This document shows positions 8,212-16,499 of a stretch of 64,000 nt of DNA, in pieces; the stretch's first letter is position 1, and every line of letters starts with the position of its first letter. Origin of the DNA: Methylobacterium sp. PvR107 (lineage in GTDB: Bacteria; Pseudomonadota; Alphaproteobacteria; Rhizobiales; Beijerinckiaceae); assembly GCF_017833295.1 (NCBI RefSeq), contig NZ_JAFIBW010000001.1, positions 4,801,501 to 4,865,500 on the forward strand. The letters run 5' to 3'. The notes beneath the pieces are model-generated. The model worked only from the letters and a program-made list of their open reading frames with translations. It did not search any database and was not told where the DNA came from. The position numbers were made by a program, and so were the translations under genes.

Positions 8212-8793
8212 TTACAGAATCACTTTGAAGAGGAGGAAGCCGAGGACGATGACGGCGACGGAAATCGCCGCCACCGCATTGAGATGCCGATCCAGGACGC
8301 CCCGGATCTGGACGCCGTAGCGTCCGAGCAATCCGGCCAGGATGAAGAACCGCGCGCCGCGGGTCACGATCGACAGCACCGTGAACCAGAACAGGCTGTA
8401 ATGGGCGAAGCCCGAGGTGATCGTGACGAGCTTGTACGGGATCGGCGTCAGTCCCTTCAGCAGGATCACCCAATGGCCGTAACGGGCGTACGAGTCTTGG
8501 AACGTCGCGGCTGAGTTCTGCAGACCGTAGAGGCGGATCAGCCACTCGCCGAGGGAATCGAACAGCAGCGCGCCGATCGCGTAGCCGACGAGGCCCCCGA
8601 GAACGGACGCGATCGTGGCGATGGTCGCGTAGAACCAGACCCGGTCCGGACGACTGACCGCCATCGGCACCAGCATGGCGTCGGGCGGGACCGGGAAGAA
8701 CGAACTTTCGGCGAATGCCACGGCGCCGAGCGCGTAGGGCGCGGAGGGCCGGCTGCTGAGGGCCAGGATCCACGCGTAGAGCCGGCGGAGCAT
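8212..8793 (-). CDS. YqaA/DedA-type VTT-domain membrane protein
   Basis: A 193-residue polytopic membrane protein with the VTT (SNARE-associated Golgi, DedA) fold. It has a conserved acidic residue in the E-S-S-F-F-P-V-P-P-D stretch (about residues 28-38), a G-x-x-x-G-Y-x-x-G segment and a central K-G-x-T-P-I-P-Y-K motif typical of the YqaA branch. DedA relatives affect membrane potential, lipid scrambling and undecaprenyl-phosphate recycling; the role of YqaA is less clear. It is coupled to dsbB with a two-base gap. The ATG at 8793 fits the first helix. Confidence 0.88.
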   Translation of the reverse strand: MLRRLYAWILALSSRPSAPYALGAVAFAESSFFPVPPDAMLVPMAVSRPDRVWFYATIATIASVLGGLVGYAIGALLFDSLGEWLIRLYGLQNSAATFQDSYARYGHWVILLKGLTPIPYKLVTITSGFAHYSLFWFTVLSIVTRGARFFILAGLLGRYGVQIRGVLDRHLNAVAAISVAVIVLGFLLFKVIL

Positions 8794-8919
8794 TCAACAT
8801 CCTGGATGGGAAGACCGGTGGTCCTTTGAGCATAGGTGCCCGCTCTTGGCCAGATCGGCCGCAGGCCCGAAAAACACACTTGGCCCGCGCGGCCGGTTCG
8901 TGCGAAGAGCGCCGGGCGC

Positions 8920-9004
8920 GCGGGTATGGCGGAATTGGTAGACGCGGGCGACTCAAAATCGCCAGCCGAAAGGCGTGGGGGTTCGATTCCCTCTACCCGC
9001 ACCA
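8920..9004 (+). tRNA. tRNA-Leu (anticodon CAA)
   Basis: An 85-base class II tRNA with encoded CCA. The acceptor stem GCGGGTA (8920-8926) pairs with TACCCGC (8994-9000), with discriminator A9001 and CCA 9002-9004. The D-arm starts T-G-G-C-G-G-A-A-T-T-G-G-T-A, the anticodon loop is CTCAAAA with anticodon CAA (reads UUG), there is a long variable arm, and the T-arm contains GGTTCGATTCC. Nothing integrase-like follows, so it is not visibly used as an attachment site here. Confidence 0.98.
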
Positions 9005-9152
9005 TCCGCCTCTGTGATCGGGATAGGTCTGCGGCAGGCCTCCTTGTCGGTGCGGCGCATCCATCCAGACTTTTATCCTGACTTTGCTCGCGATCCTCCT
9101 ACTTCCTGATGCGCGCGCCTGAGCGGGCCGACCTGGGAAGTGGATCGAGGGT

Positions 9153-10094
9153 GTGAAGAAGCGCCGAACCGTCGCGATCCTCGGGGCCGGCATGGCCGGC
9201 GCCAGCGCCGCCCGGGTGCTCGCCGATGCCGGCCTGCCGGTCCAGGTCTTCGACAAGGGGCGGGCGGTCGGCGGCCGCATGGCGACCCGCCGCAGCGCGT
9301 CCCTGCAGTTCGACCACGGTGCCCAGTTCATGCGGGCGCACGGATCCGCCTTCGCGGCGCGCCTTGCGGCGTGGGAGCGGCGGGGGATCGTCGCCCCCTG
9401 GGCGGGGGCAGGGCGCCGGGTCGGCGTCCCCGACATGACCGCGCCGGTTCGCGATCTCTTGGGCGACCTCTCCGTACACAGTGCCACCACGATCACGCGG
9501 ATCCGACGGGACGACGGGGCTTGGTATCTCGAAGACGCTGCGGCTGCGGTGCACGGCCCGTTCGGTGCGGTGGCGATCACCTTTCCGGCGCCGCAGAGCG
9601 CTGCGCTGCTCGACGGATCCGGATACGCGCTCCCCGATGTCGGGCGGGCCGCCTTCGCGCCCTGCTGGTCGGTGATGGTGGCCGCCGAGGGCGCGTCGAC
9701 CGGCGACCTGATCGAGCCGCACGAGGATCCGATCCGCCTTATCGCCCTCGACGCGTCGAAGCCGGGTCGCCCTGAAGGCGTTCGCCTCACGATACACGCG
9801 ACGGCCGCGTGGTCGCGTCGCCATCTGGAGGAGCCGCGCGCGTCGATCACCGGCAGCCTTCTCGAAGCTGCAGAGCGGCATCTTCGCGTTTCGCTCCGGC
9901 CGATTTATGCGGAAGCGCATCGCTGGCGCTACGCACAGGTTGAGACCGCCCTCGGCGTGGCCAGCCTGTACGACGCGGCTCTCGGTCTCGGCGCGGCCGG
10001 CGACTGGTGCCTCGGCGCGCGGATCGAAGCCGCCTACGACAGCGGAGCGGCGCTGGCCCGGACGATCGTGGCCGACCTGAACGGGGCCGCATGA
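9153..10094 (+). CDS. FAD-dependent oxidoreductase, renalase-like
   Basis: A 313-residue soluble flavoprotein. The N-terminal dinucleotide-binding motif G-A-G-M-A-G-A-S (11-18) is followed by an F-D-K-G-R-A-V-G-G-R-M-A-T-R FAD-binding stretch near residues 34-47, the pattern of the COG3380/renalase group within the amine-oxidase superfamily. A C-terminal G-D-W-C-L-G-A-R-I-E-A-A-Y-D-S-G segment closes the FAD site. Bacterial renalases oxidise off-isomers of reduced nicotinamide cofactors; whether this one does is not known. A GTG start is used, because the first strand begins right after it. The stop overlaps the ATG of the deacetylase gene by four bases (ATGA). Confidence 0.85.
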   Translation: MKKRRTVAILGAGMAGASAARVLADAGLPVQVFDKGRAVGGRMATRRSASLQFDHGAQFMRAHGSAFAARLAAWERRGIVAPWAGAGRRVGVPDMTAPVRDLLGDLSVHSATTITRIRRDDGAWYLEDAAAAVHGPFGAVAITFPAPQSAALLDGSGYALPDVGRAAFAPCWSVMVAAEGASTGDLIEPHEDPIRLIALDASKPGRPEGVRLTIHATAAWSRRHLEEPRASITGSLLEAAERHLRVSLRPIYAEAHRWRYAQVETALGVASLYDAALGLGAAGDWCLGARIEAAYDSGAALARTIVADLNGAA

Positions 10095-11011
10095 TCCCCC
10101 CGATCGCGTTCCATCCGGCCTACGAGGCGAGCCTGCCGGCCGGGCACCGCTTCCCGATGCGCAAATACGGCCTGCTGGCCGAAACGCTGATCGCCAAAGG
10201 ACTCGCGCCGCTCGGTTTCGTGACACCGGAACTGGCCACCGCCGATATCCTCGTCCGCGCGCACGATCGCAGCTACGTGGAGGCGGTTCTGACCGGCTCT
10301 GTTTCGCGGGAGGTTGAGCGGGCGATCGGCCTGCCGGTCGATCCGGCCGTTGTCCGGCGCTCGCGCGCGTCCGTGGGCGGGACCCTGCTGGCGGCGCGCC
10401 TGGCGCTGTCGGAGGGCCTGGCCGGGAGCGCCGCCGGCGGCAGCCATCATGCCCGGCGACAGCAGGGCGCCGGCTTCTGCGTGCTGAATGACGTCGCGGT
10501 CGCGGCCCGCACGCTTCAGGCCGAAGGCTTGATCCGGCGTGCCCTCGTGGTCGACCTCGATGTCCATCAGGGCGACGGCACCGCGGATTGCCTCGCCCTA
10601 TGTCCGGAGCTGTTCACGCTCTCGATCCACTGCGAGAACAACTACCCCGCCCAGAAGATTGCCGGCGATCTCGATATCGGTCTGCCGGACCGGCTCGATG
10701 ATGCCGGCTACCTCGATGTCCTGCAAACGCGCCTGCCGCCGCTGCTCGATGCGATCGCTCCGGATCTCGTCTTCTACAATGCCGGTGTCGATCCCCACCG
10801 GGATGACCGTCTCGGGCGGCTCTCCCTCTCCGACGCGGGCCTGCTGACCCGCGACCGCTTCGTCGTCGCGCAGGCTCGCGCCCGCGGCATTCCGATCGTG
10901 GCGGTGATCGGCGGCGGATACACGTCGGACGTGGAAGCGCTGGCCCGAAGGCACGCCCTGGTCTTCGAGGCCCTGGCGGCTGAGGCCGCGACGCGCCCAC
11001 CCCACAGGTGA
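10091..11011 (+). CDS. Class II histone deacetylase-family hydrolase
   Basis: A 306-residue zinc amidohydrolase of the arginase/deacetylase superfamily. Active-site histidines are at 119-120 (S-H-H-A), zinc ligands Asp157 and His159 lie in D-L-D-V-H-Q-G-D-G-T, and the third ligand Asp234 lies in Y-N-A-G-V-D-P-H. Bacterial members deacetylate polyamines, acetoin-related compounds or lysines; this short single-domain type (COG0312-like class) is of unknown substrate. The ATG at 10091 overlaps the preceding flavoprotein stop (ATGA), so the two are made together, which suggests a shared substrate such as an acetylated amine that is first deacetylated and then oxidised. That link is inference. Confidence 0.9.
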   Translation: MIPPIAFHPAYEASLPAGHRFPMRKYGLLAETLIAKGLAPLGFVTPELATADILVRAHDRSYVEAVLTGSVSREVERAIGLPVDPAVVRRSRASVGGTLLAARLALSEGLAGSAAGGSHHARRQQGAGFCVLNDVAVAARTLQAEGLIRRALVVDLDVHQGDGTADCLALCPELFTLSIHCENNYPAQKIAGDLDIGLPDRLDDAGYLDVLQTRLPPLLDAIAPDLVFYNAGVDPHRDDRLGRLSLSDAGLLTRDRFVVAQARARGIPIVAVIGGGYTSDVEALARRHALVFEALAAEAATRPPHR

Positions 11012-11157
11012 GGCCTGGATGCATCAGGTCGGGCCCGACATCGTCCACCCGTGACTCCGGAAAGGTTTTGGGAAGGGCTGCGCCAGAGGATGGCGGCACC
11101 GCGGACCTGCGAAGGGGATCCGCGGCATTCACGCAGTGACGCCCCTGAGGTTTGGCC

Positions 11158-11331
11158 ATGCTTGCGCGGGTCTGGGACGTGGTGAAGGCGACGCTCGCCG
11201 TGTCGGCCCTGATCGCCGCCGCACTCGTGTCTGCCGACAAGCTCGACCGACAGCGCACGGCGCCAGTGCTCGGCGCGGCGGTGGTCGAGCCCGCTATCAC
11301 CGGAGCGATCGCGCCCGCCGGGCGCCCGTGA
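11158..11331 (+). CDS. Small membrane-anchored or secreted protein, 57 residues
   Basis: A short open frame with a clear ribosome-binding site (GAGG eight bases before the ATG). The sequence starts with a charged residue pair followed by a hydrophobic helix (about 9-24), then a short polar tail with many Ala and Pro. It resembles the small single-pass proteins common in Methylobacterium, but I do not recognise a family. It precedes another small secreted protein on the same strand. Coding is supported by the third-position GC pattern and the site, not by homology. Confidence 0.5.
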   Translation: MLARVWDVVKATLAVSALIAAALVSADKLDRQRTAPVLGAAVVEPAITGAIAPAGRP

Positions 11332-11465
11332 GCCTGAAGCTCGCCCGCAGGCGCACCGAAGCTCTGCGCCAGGGTGGACGTCGGTTCGACGGTAACCTCG
11401 GCGGTTACCGGCGTTCTGGCCCGGCTCCCCGACCTGCGCGCATGCGCCGGCCGCTTCGCTCGTGA
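11328..11465 (+). CDS. Possible 45-residue Arg-rich protein
   Basis: A GTG-initiated frame overlaps the stop of the preceding small gene (GTGA) and encodes a very basic peptide without a recognisable family. It may be chance in GC-rich DNA; translational coupling is its only support. Confidence 0.2.
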   Translation: MSLKLARRRTEALRQGGRRFDGNLGGYRRSGPAPRPARMRRPLRS

Positions 11466-11477
11466 GGATGCGGCTCG

Positions 11478-11720
11478 ATGAAATCCGCCACCTTCGCATT
11501 GCTGGCCGTCGCCGCCGGAGCGGTGCCGGCGCTTGCGGAGACGTCGGCCGAGCGCGCCGCATGCACACCCGAGGTTCTGCGCCTGTGCGCCGCGCAGATG
11601 CCGAATGCCGGGGCGATCACGGCCTGTCTGCGTGAGCGCCGCGCCACCCTCGGCCCCGGATGCCGAACCGTCATGGCGGAATCCGCCGCTCCGGTGCGGT
11701 CCGTGACAGCCCGCCGTTGA
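11478..11720 (+). CDS. Small secreted cysteine-rich protein
   Basis: An 80-residue protein with a strong GAGGA site before the ATG. A signal peptide ends at A-L-A (about residue 20). The mature part has four cysteines (29, 37, 50, 62) spaced like one unit of the Cys-rich repeat known from the Golgi glycoprotein/FGF-receptor family (PF00839): C, then C about eight residues later, a C-L-R-E-R element and a G-P-G-C element. Single-unit bacterial versions are exported and of unknown function. Two disulfides are likely, and the window also carries dsbB. Confidence 0.75.
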   Translation: MKSATFALLAVAAGAVPALAETSAERAACTPEVLRLCAAQMPNAGAITACLRERRATLGPGCRTVMAESAAPVRSVTARR

Positions 11721-11735
11721 GCGCGCGTCGCCGCT

Positions 11736-12902
11736 TCACCAACCGTTGATGCGCGGCCAGACCTCGCCGGTGGCCTCGCCGCCGCGGATCACGTGGTAGC
11801 GGTCGTGCTGGGCCCCGGTCGCGCAGGCATGGTTCGGCAGGATCCGCAGGCGCGTGCCAATCGGCAGGTCCGGCAGCGCAGCGGACGAGCCCTTTCGCAG
11901 GGCCAGGATGCCGTGCTCCTGATTGGCGTCCTGCACGATCAGATCCGGATAGGGCTGACCGGCCCGATCACAGGCGAGACCGTAGCCCTGGTCGACTGCC
12001 TGGCGCGCCGTGCCCCGATCCCGCGAGAGCGCCATCCAGCCGGCATCCGTGATGATCCAGCCCTTATCGCGCTGGTGCCCGATCACCGTGGTGAGGATCG
12101 TGAGGGCGATGTCGTCCACCGTGCAGGATCCGACGCCGGCCTGGAACAGGTCGCCGATCATGAACACGCCGGCGCGCACCTCCGTGACGCCGTTCAGGGT
12201 CCCGGCGTAGCGGGCCGTCGGAGTCGAGCCGACGCTGACGATCGGGCAGGGCAGACCGGCTTCGCGAAGGATCGCGGCGGCCGCGACGGCGGCTCTGCGC
12301 TCGGCCTCCGCAGCGGCACGCAGCGCGGCGGGGTCGCTCAGCCCGTAGCTGTCGCCCGCGTGGAGCAGGACGCCGCGCAAGGCTGCGCCGTCGGACAGCG
12401 CACGGCCAATGGCGATGAGCGTGTCGGCGTCCTGCGGCGCGACGCCGGAGCGGTGACCGTCGGCGTCAACCTCGATCAGCACCGGCAGGGCGTCCCGGTT
12501 CTGCCGGCTCCACGCCGCCGCCGCTTCCGCCTGCGCGACGGAATCGAGGATGATCGCAAGGTCCGTGTTCCAGCGTCGGCGGATCGAACCGACCCGATCG
12601 AGCTTGTGCGGCGCAATCCCGACCGCGTAGATCATGTCGCGGACCCCGCCCTCGGCGAAATACTCGGCTTCCCGCAGGGTCGAGACGGTGGCTGGCCCTC
12701 CGGGACTCGGCATGGCGACGCGCGCGACGTCGAGGGATTTGGCCGTCTTGAGATGCGGACGCAGGGTGACCTGCATCGCATCGAGATGCCGGCGCATCCG
12801 GTCGATATTGGCGTGCAGCTTGTCGGCGTCGAGGACGAGGCAGGGCGTGTCGAGACCGCCGAGCCCGTCGCGCTCCGTACCTGTCCCGCTCTTACCGATC
12901 AT
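11736..12902 (-). CDS. DSD1-family PLP enzyme (D-threonine aldolase / D-serine dehydratase-like)
   Basis: A 388-residue fold-type III PLP enzyme. The PLP-binding lysine is Lys52 in R-P-H-L-K-T-A-K, the alanine-racemase-like N-terminal barrel spans about 20-260, and the C-terminal metal site is visible as H358-x-C360 in the N-H-A-C-A-T stretch. Relatives include D-threonine aldolase, D-threo-3-hydroxyaspartate dehydratase, beta-hydroxyaspartate aldolase and D-serine dehydratase; sequence alone does not decide. It lies just downstream of dgoK-dgoA on the same strand (about 100 bases after dgoA), so it may be part of a sugar-acid or hydroxy-amino-acid catabolic operon. Confidence 0.85.
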   Translation of the reverse strand: MIGKSGTGTERDGLGGLDTPCLVLDADKLHANIDRMRRHLDAMQVTLRPHLKTAKSLDVARVAMPSPGGPATVSTLREAEYFAEGGVRDMIYAVGIAPHKLDRVGSIRRRWNTDLAIILDSVAQAEAAAAWSRQNRDALPVLIEVDADGHRSGVAPQDADTLIAIGRALSDGAALRGVLLHAGDSYGLSDPAALRAAAEAERRAAVAAAAILREAGLPCPIVSVGSTPTARYAGTLNGVTEVRAGVFMIGDLFQAGVGSCTVDDIALTILTTVIGHQRDKGWIITDAGWMALSRDRGTARQAVDQGYGLACDRAGQPYPDLIVQDANQEHGILALRKGSSAALPDLPIGTRLRILPNHACATGAQHDRYHVIRGGEATGEVWPRINGW

Positions 12903-12999
12903 CGACCCGCTCCTATCCTCGCTGACGCAGCAGCCTGATAGGCTGCCCAGGATCCGGGTAAAAGCCGGGATCCGGACGGGAGCGGGTGGCGCCGGTCAC

Positions 13000-13635
13000 T
13001 CAGCCGGAGTGCCGGCTGGCCGCGACGAAGGCGGCCGCATCACGGGCGACGTCGGCCGCCGCCTTTCCAGGGCGGTAGAGGTTCGATCCGAGGCCGAAAC
13101 CGTCGGCGCCGGCCTGACGCCAGCCGGCGATGCTGTCGAGCGTGACACCGCCGACCGCGAGAACGCGCGTGTCCGCCGGAAGCACCGCCCGGTGCGCCTT
13201 CAGCGCAGCGGGTGTGGCGACGTCCGCCGGGAAAAGCTTGAGCGCCGTCGCGCCGGCCGCCAGCGCCGCGAAGGCTTCTGTCGGCGTCTGATAGCCCGGC
13301 AGCGCGATGAGCCCCGCCCCGACCGTCGCGCCGATGACGGCGGCATCGGTATTGGGTGAGACCACCAGGGTCCCACCGGCGTCGGCGACCGCCCCAACCT
13401 GAGCCGGTGTCAGGACCGTGCCGGCGCCGACGAGGGCGCGTCCGGCCAGCCTTTCTGCAAGAAGCGTGATGCTCCGCAGCGGCTCGGGCGAGTTCAGCGG
13501 AACCTCGATGAGCGTGAACCCGGCCTCGACCAGCGCGTCGCCCACGTCCGGCGCCGCATCGGGCGTCAGACCGCGCAGGATGGCGACGAGCGGGCAGGCG
13601 GAGAAGGCGGTCTCGAACCGATCGCGGATGGTCAT
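13000..13635 (-). CDS. dgoA: 2-dehydro-3-deoxy-6-phosphogalactonate aldolase
   Basis: Cleaves KDPGal to pyruvate and glyceraldehyde-3-phosphate, the last step of De Ley-Doudoroff galactonate breakdown. The 211-residue TIM barrel has Glu44 in F-T-L-I-E-V-P-L-N-S and Schiff-base Lys133 in A-L-K-L-F-P-A-D, with a G-T-V-L phosphate-site stretch and a G-G-V end loop. The V-P-L-N-S-P form is typical of DgoA rather than the KDPG aldolase Eda. Its start overlaps the dgoK stop by four bases. A role limited to galactonate is inferred from family and the kinase partner; the galactonate dehydratase is not in the window. Confidence 0.92.
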   Translation of the reverse strand: MTIRDRFETAFSACPLVAILRGLTPDAAPDVGDALVEAGFTLIEVPLNSPEPLRSITLLAERLAGRALVGAGTVLTPAQVGAVADAGGTLVVSPNTDAAVIGATVGAGLIALPGYQTPTEAFAALAAGATALKLFPADVATPAALKAHRAVLPADTRVLAVGGVTLDSIAGWRQAGADGFGLGSNLYRPGKAAADVARDAAAFVAASRHSG

Positions 13636-14510
13636 GCCCGCAAACTCCAGATGGCGTGAATACCGGCGGTCGTAGACCCGTCCGGCACGAGCACCGGCGT
13701 TCCGCCAGCCTCCGTGATGGCGACGGCGTAGAGCGCGCTCAGAGCCCCGCTGCCGACCACGTGGACCGAGCGGCGGGCGAGATCCTCCCGGGTGCCGATA
13801 TCGGCGCCGATCAGGATCCCGCTCGCATAGGCCGCGGCGTCATCGGGCGCCAGCCGGCCGAGCAGGACGCCGGCCCTGACTTCGAACAGGGTGGCGGCGA
13901 CGTTGTGCGAGGCGATCCCGCGGCGCAGCCCCCTCCGGAAGGGTGCGCCGTCCGCGACCGGGCCGTCGAGCATCCCGGCCAGCACGCCCTGGCCGCGAAG
14001 AAGCGCGTATATCTCGCCGGTCATGACCGTGGTGAAGTCGGTGATCGCGCCGTCCACGGTCTCGATCCACTTGTTGTTTGTGCCGGGCTGGCAGAACAAC
14101 GCGGTCGGCGGTGCCGCGCCGGCACGGATCGCGCCCAGGATCTGTATCTCTTCGCCCCGCATCACGTCCGGCCGCTTGCCGTTGCGGAGGGCGATGCCGG
14201 GGACGATGTGCACGCCTGGGGCGGCCTCGGTACAGGCATCCGCGAGCCGGTCCAGCGTCGCCGGAGCGGAGACATAGGGGGCCTCGAGCCAGCCGCGGTT
14301 GGAGCCCACCATCCCGACGGCGAGCACCGGATAGGCACCCAGACGCTCCCGCAGAGCCGCGATCTCGGCCGGATACGCGCCGGGTTTCAGCGCCAGAACG
14401 CCGCGGTCGTCGTGCAGGCTGTCCAGCACCACACCCGCACGCGTCATCGCGTAGGCGCGACGGTTCGTCGTGCCCCAATCGATGGCGATGTAGGCCGCGC
14501 GATCGGCCAT
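13632..14510 (-). CDS. dgoK: 2-dehydro-3-deoxygalactonokinase
   Basis: Phosphorylates 2-keto-3-deoxygalactonate at O6 for the DgoA aldolase encoded next. The 292-residue protein has the ASKHA-like start I-D-W-G-T-T-N-R-R (residues 9-17), a G-M-V-G-S-N-R-G-W stretch and a C-Q-P-G-T-N-N-K-W stretch (substrate/ATP site) typical of DgoK. The four-base overlap with dgoA shows translational coupling. A divergent ABC operon starts about 200 bases upstream. Confidence 0.93.
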   Translation of the reverse strand: MADRAAYIAIDWGTTNRRAYAMTRAGVVLDSLHDDRGVLALKPGAYPAEIAALRERLGAYPVLAVGMVGSNRGWLEAPYVSAPATLDRLADACTEAAPGVHIVPGIALRNGKRPDVMRGEEIQILGAIRAGAAPPTALFCQPGTNNKWIETVDGAITDFTTVMTGEIYALLRGQGVLAGMLDGPVADGAPFRRGLRRGIASHNVAATLFEVRAGVLLGRLAPDDAAAYASGILIGADIGTREDLARRSVHVVGSGALSALYAVAITEAGGTPVLVPDGSTTAGIHAIWSLRA

Positions 14511-14710
14511 CCGGACCTCCCAGTCGCTATTTGTCTGAGTTAATCGCGGGTTTGCCGACGGTCAAGCGGTGCATCCGGGCCGTCGGCCGTGCGGGCATTT
14601 GAATATCACTCCCGGGGGATTGTCGCGCTGCATCGAGCGTTTGCGATGGACTGGCCCTATCGGCATCGGCGATATGGCGGGCAAGAATTCATACCCCGGG
14701 AGGGAGACGC

Positions 14711-15469
14711 TTGGCACAGGACGTGATCCTGGCGACAGATGGCCTGACGATGGAATTCAAGGGATTCCGGGCCGTCAACGGCGTTGCCTTGCAGGTCGAG
14801 CGCGGGACGATCCACGCGCTGATCGGGCCGAACGGCGCCGGCAAGACCACCTGCTTCAACCTTCTGACGAAGTTCCTCATCCCCACGGCCGGGACGATCC
14901 GCTTCAAGGGCCGCGACATCACCGGCATGAAGGCAGCCGATGTCGCGCGGCTCGGGCTGGTGCGCTCCTTCCAGATCTCGGCGGTGTTTCCGCACCTGAC
15001 GGTCATGGAGAACGTGCGCATCGCACTCCAGCGGCGGCTGCGGGGCGATTCGTTCGACTTCTGGAGACCCGAGCGGGTTCTGCGGGGTCTCAACGGCGAG
15101 GCGCTGGCGCTGGTGGAGGCCGTCGGGCTCTCCGACCTGTCCGACGTGTTGGCGGTGGAACTGTCCTACGGCCGCAAGCGCGCGCTGGAGATCGCCACGA
15201 CGCTCGCCCTCGATCCCGAGATGCTGCTCCTCGACGAGCCGATGGCCGGCATGGGCCACGAGGATGTCGAGCGGACGGCGCAGCTGATCCGCCGGGTGTC
15301 GAAGGACCGGACCATCCTGATGGTCGAACACAACCTCTCGGTGGTGGCGTCGCTGTCGGACCGCATCACCGTCCTGGCCCGCGGCCAAGTGCTGGCCGAA
15401 GGTGATTACGCCACCGTCTCCAAGGATCCGCGCGTGGTCGAAGCGTATATCGGGGCTGGACATGCCTGA
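14711..15469 (+). CDS. livG: Branched-chain amino acid-type ABC transporter ATP-binding protein (LivG)
   Basis: One of two cytoplasmic ATPases of a HAAT-type importer. The Walker A motif is G-P-N-G-A-G-K-T-T (39-47), the signature is L-S-Y-G-R-K-R (a LivG/UrtD-style variant of LSGGQ), and Walker B is L-L-L-D-E-P-M-A-G-M. It uses a TTG start at 14711, preceded by GGGAGGGAGA at proper spacing; no ATG or GTG fits the conserved beginning. The protein has 252 residues. Its stop overlaps livF by eight bases. The substrate cannot be read from this subunit. Confidence 0.93.
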   Translation: MAQDVILATDGLTMEFKGFRAVNGVALQVERGTIHALIGPNGAGKTTCFNLLTKFLIPTAGTIRFKGRDITGMKAADVARLGLVRSFQISAVFPHLTVMENVRIALQRRLRGDSFDFWRPERVLRGLNGEALALVEAVGLSDLSDVLAVELSYGRKRALEIATTLALDPEMLLLDEPMAGMGHEDVERTAQLIRRVSKDRTILMVEHNLSVVASLSDRITVLARGQVLAEGDYATVSKDPRVVEAYIGAGHA

Positions 15470-16205
15470 GGCGGCCCTGAAGACTTCAGCTCCGGCGGCC
15501 GCAACCGGCGCGCTTCTCACCGTCCGCGGCCTGGAGGGCTGGTACGGCGAGAGCCACGTGCTCCACGGCATCGATATCGACGTCCGGGCCGGCGAGGTGA
15601 TCACCCTCCTCGGCCGCAACGGCGCCGGCAAGACGACGACGCTCCGGGCGATCATCGGCATCCTCGGCCGGCGCTCCGGGTCCATCGTCTACGATGGCGT
15701 CGAGACCATCCGGATGGCATCGCGCAACATCGCCCGGCTCGGGCTCGGCTACGTGCCGGAGGAGCGCGGCATCTTCGCGAGCCTCACGGTCCACGAGAAC
15801 CTGATGCTGCCGCCGCGGGTGAAGCCGGGGGGCATGTCGGTGGCGGAGATCCACACGCTGTTCCCGAACCTGAAGGAGCGTGCCGGCAGCCAGGGCACGA
15901 AGCTGTCCGGCGGCGAGCAGCAGATGCTGGCGATCGGCCGGATCCTGCGCACCGGCGCCAAGCTGATCCTGCTCGACGAGCCGACAGAAGGTCTCGCGCC
16001 GGTCATCGTCCAGCAGATCGGCCGCACCATCCAGCAATTGAAGTCTCAAGGCTACACCATCGTTCTGGTGGAGCAGAACTTCCGCTTCGCCCAGACGCTG
16101 GCGGACCGGCATTTCGTGATCGAGCAGGGCCGGGTGGTCGACATGATCCCCAATGCCGAGCTTGACGCCAATATCGACAAGCTTCACGCCTATCTCGGCG
16201 TCTGA
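15462..16205 (+). CDS. livF: Branched-chain amino acid-type ABC transporter ATP-binding protein (LivF)
   Basis: The second ATPase of the importer, 247 residues. Walker A is G-R-N-G-A-G-K-T-T (51-59), the signature is L-S-G-G-E-Q-Q-M-L-A-I-G-R, and Walker B is L-I-L-L-D-E-P-T-E-G-L-A-P, the classic LivF form. The ATG at 15462 lies inside the end of livG (eight-base overlap), which marks translational coupling; an earlier in-frame start would overlap livG by more and is not conserved. Confidence 0.94.
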   Translation: MPEAALKTSAPAAATGALLTVRGLEGWYGESHVLHGIDIDVRAGEVITLLGRNGAGKTTTLRAIIGILGRRSGSIVYDGVETIRMASRNIARLGLGYVPEERGIFASLTVHENLMLPPRVKPGGMSVAEIHTLFPNLKERAGSQGTKLSGGEQQMLAIGRILRTGAKLILLDEPTEGLAPVIVQQIGRTIQQLKSQGYTIVLVEQNFRFAQTLADRHFVIEQGRVVDMIPNAELDANIDKLHAYLGV

Positions 16206-16499
16206 CAACATGGCTGGGATCGGTCCAAGCAACGGATCTTGGCAGATGAAGGCGCCGTCGTTCCGGGGCTCGCCGCAAGCGAGGGCCCGGAATCCAGAGA
16301 CACCGCGGGTTCGGCACGTCGCGCTCCGGTTCAGCCTCATGGCGGATCTGGATTTCGAGTTCCGCTGCGCGGCCCCGGAGTGACGGCGGCGGTCTTCAAT
16401 TCAGAAGAACGACGACGTTAGACAATACTATCACTCCCCGTCAGTCCGAATACCGGGTGGGCGTGAGTGGGTGGGTTAAGATCAAGGATGGAAACGAAC

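Noticed and set aside
8920..9152. tRNA-Leu as a possible integration site for a mobile element
   Set aside because: No integrase, direct repeat of the tRNA end or composition change follows; the neighbours look like core genes.
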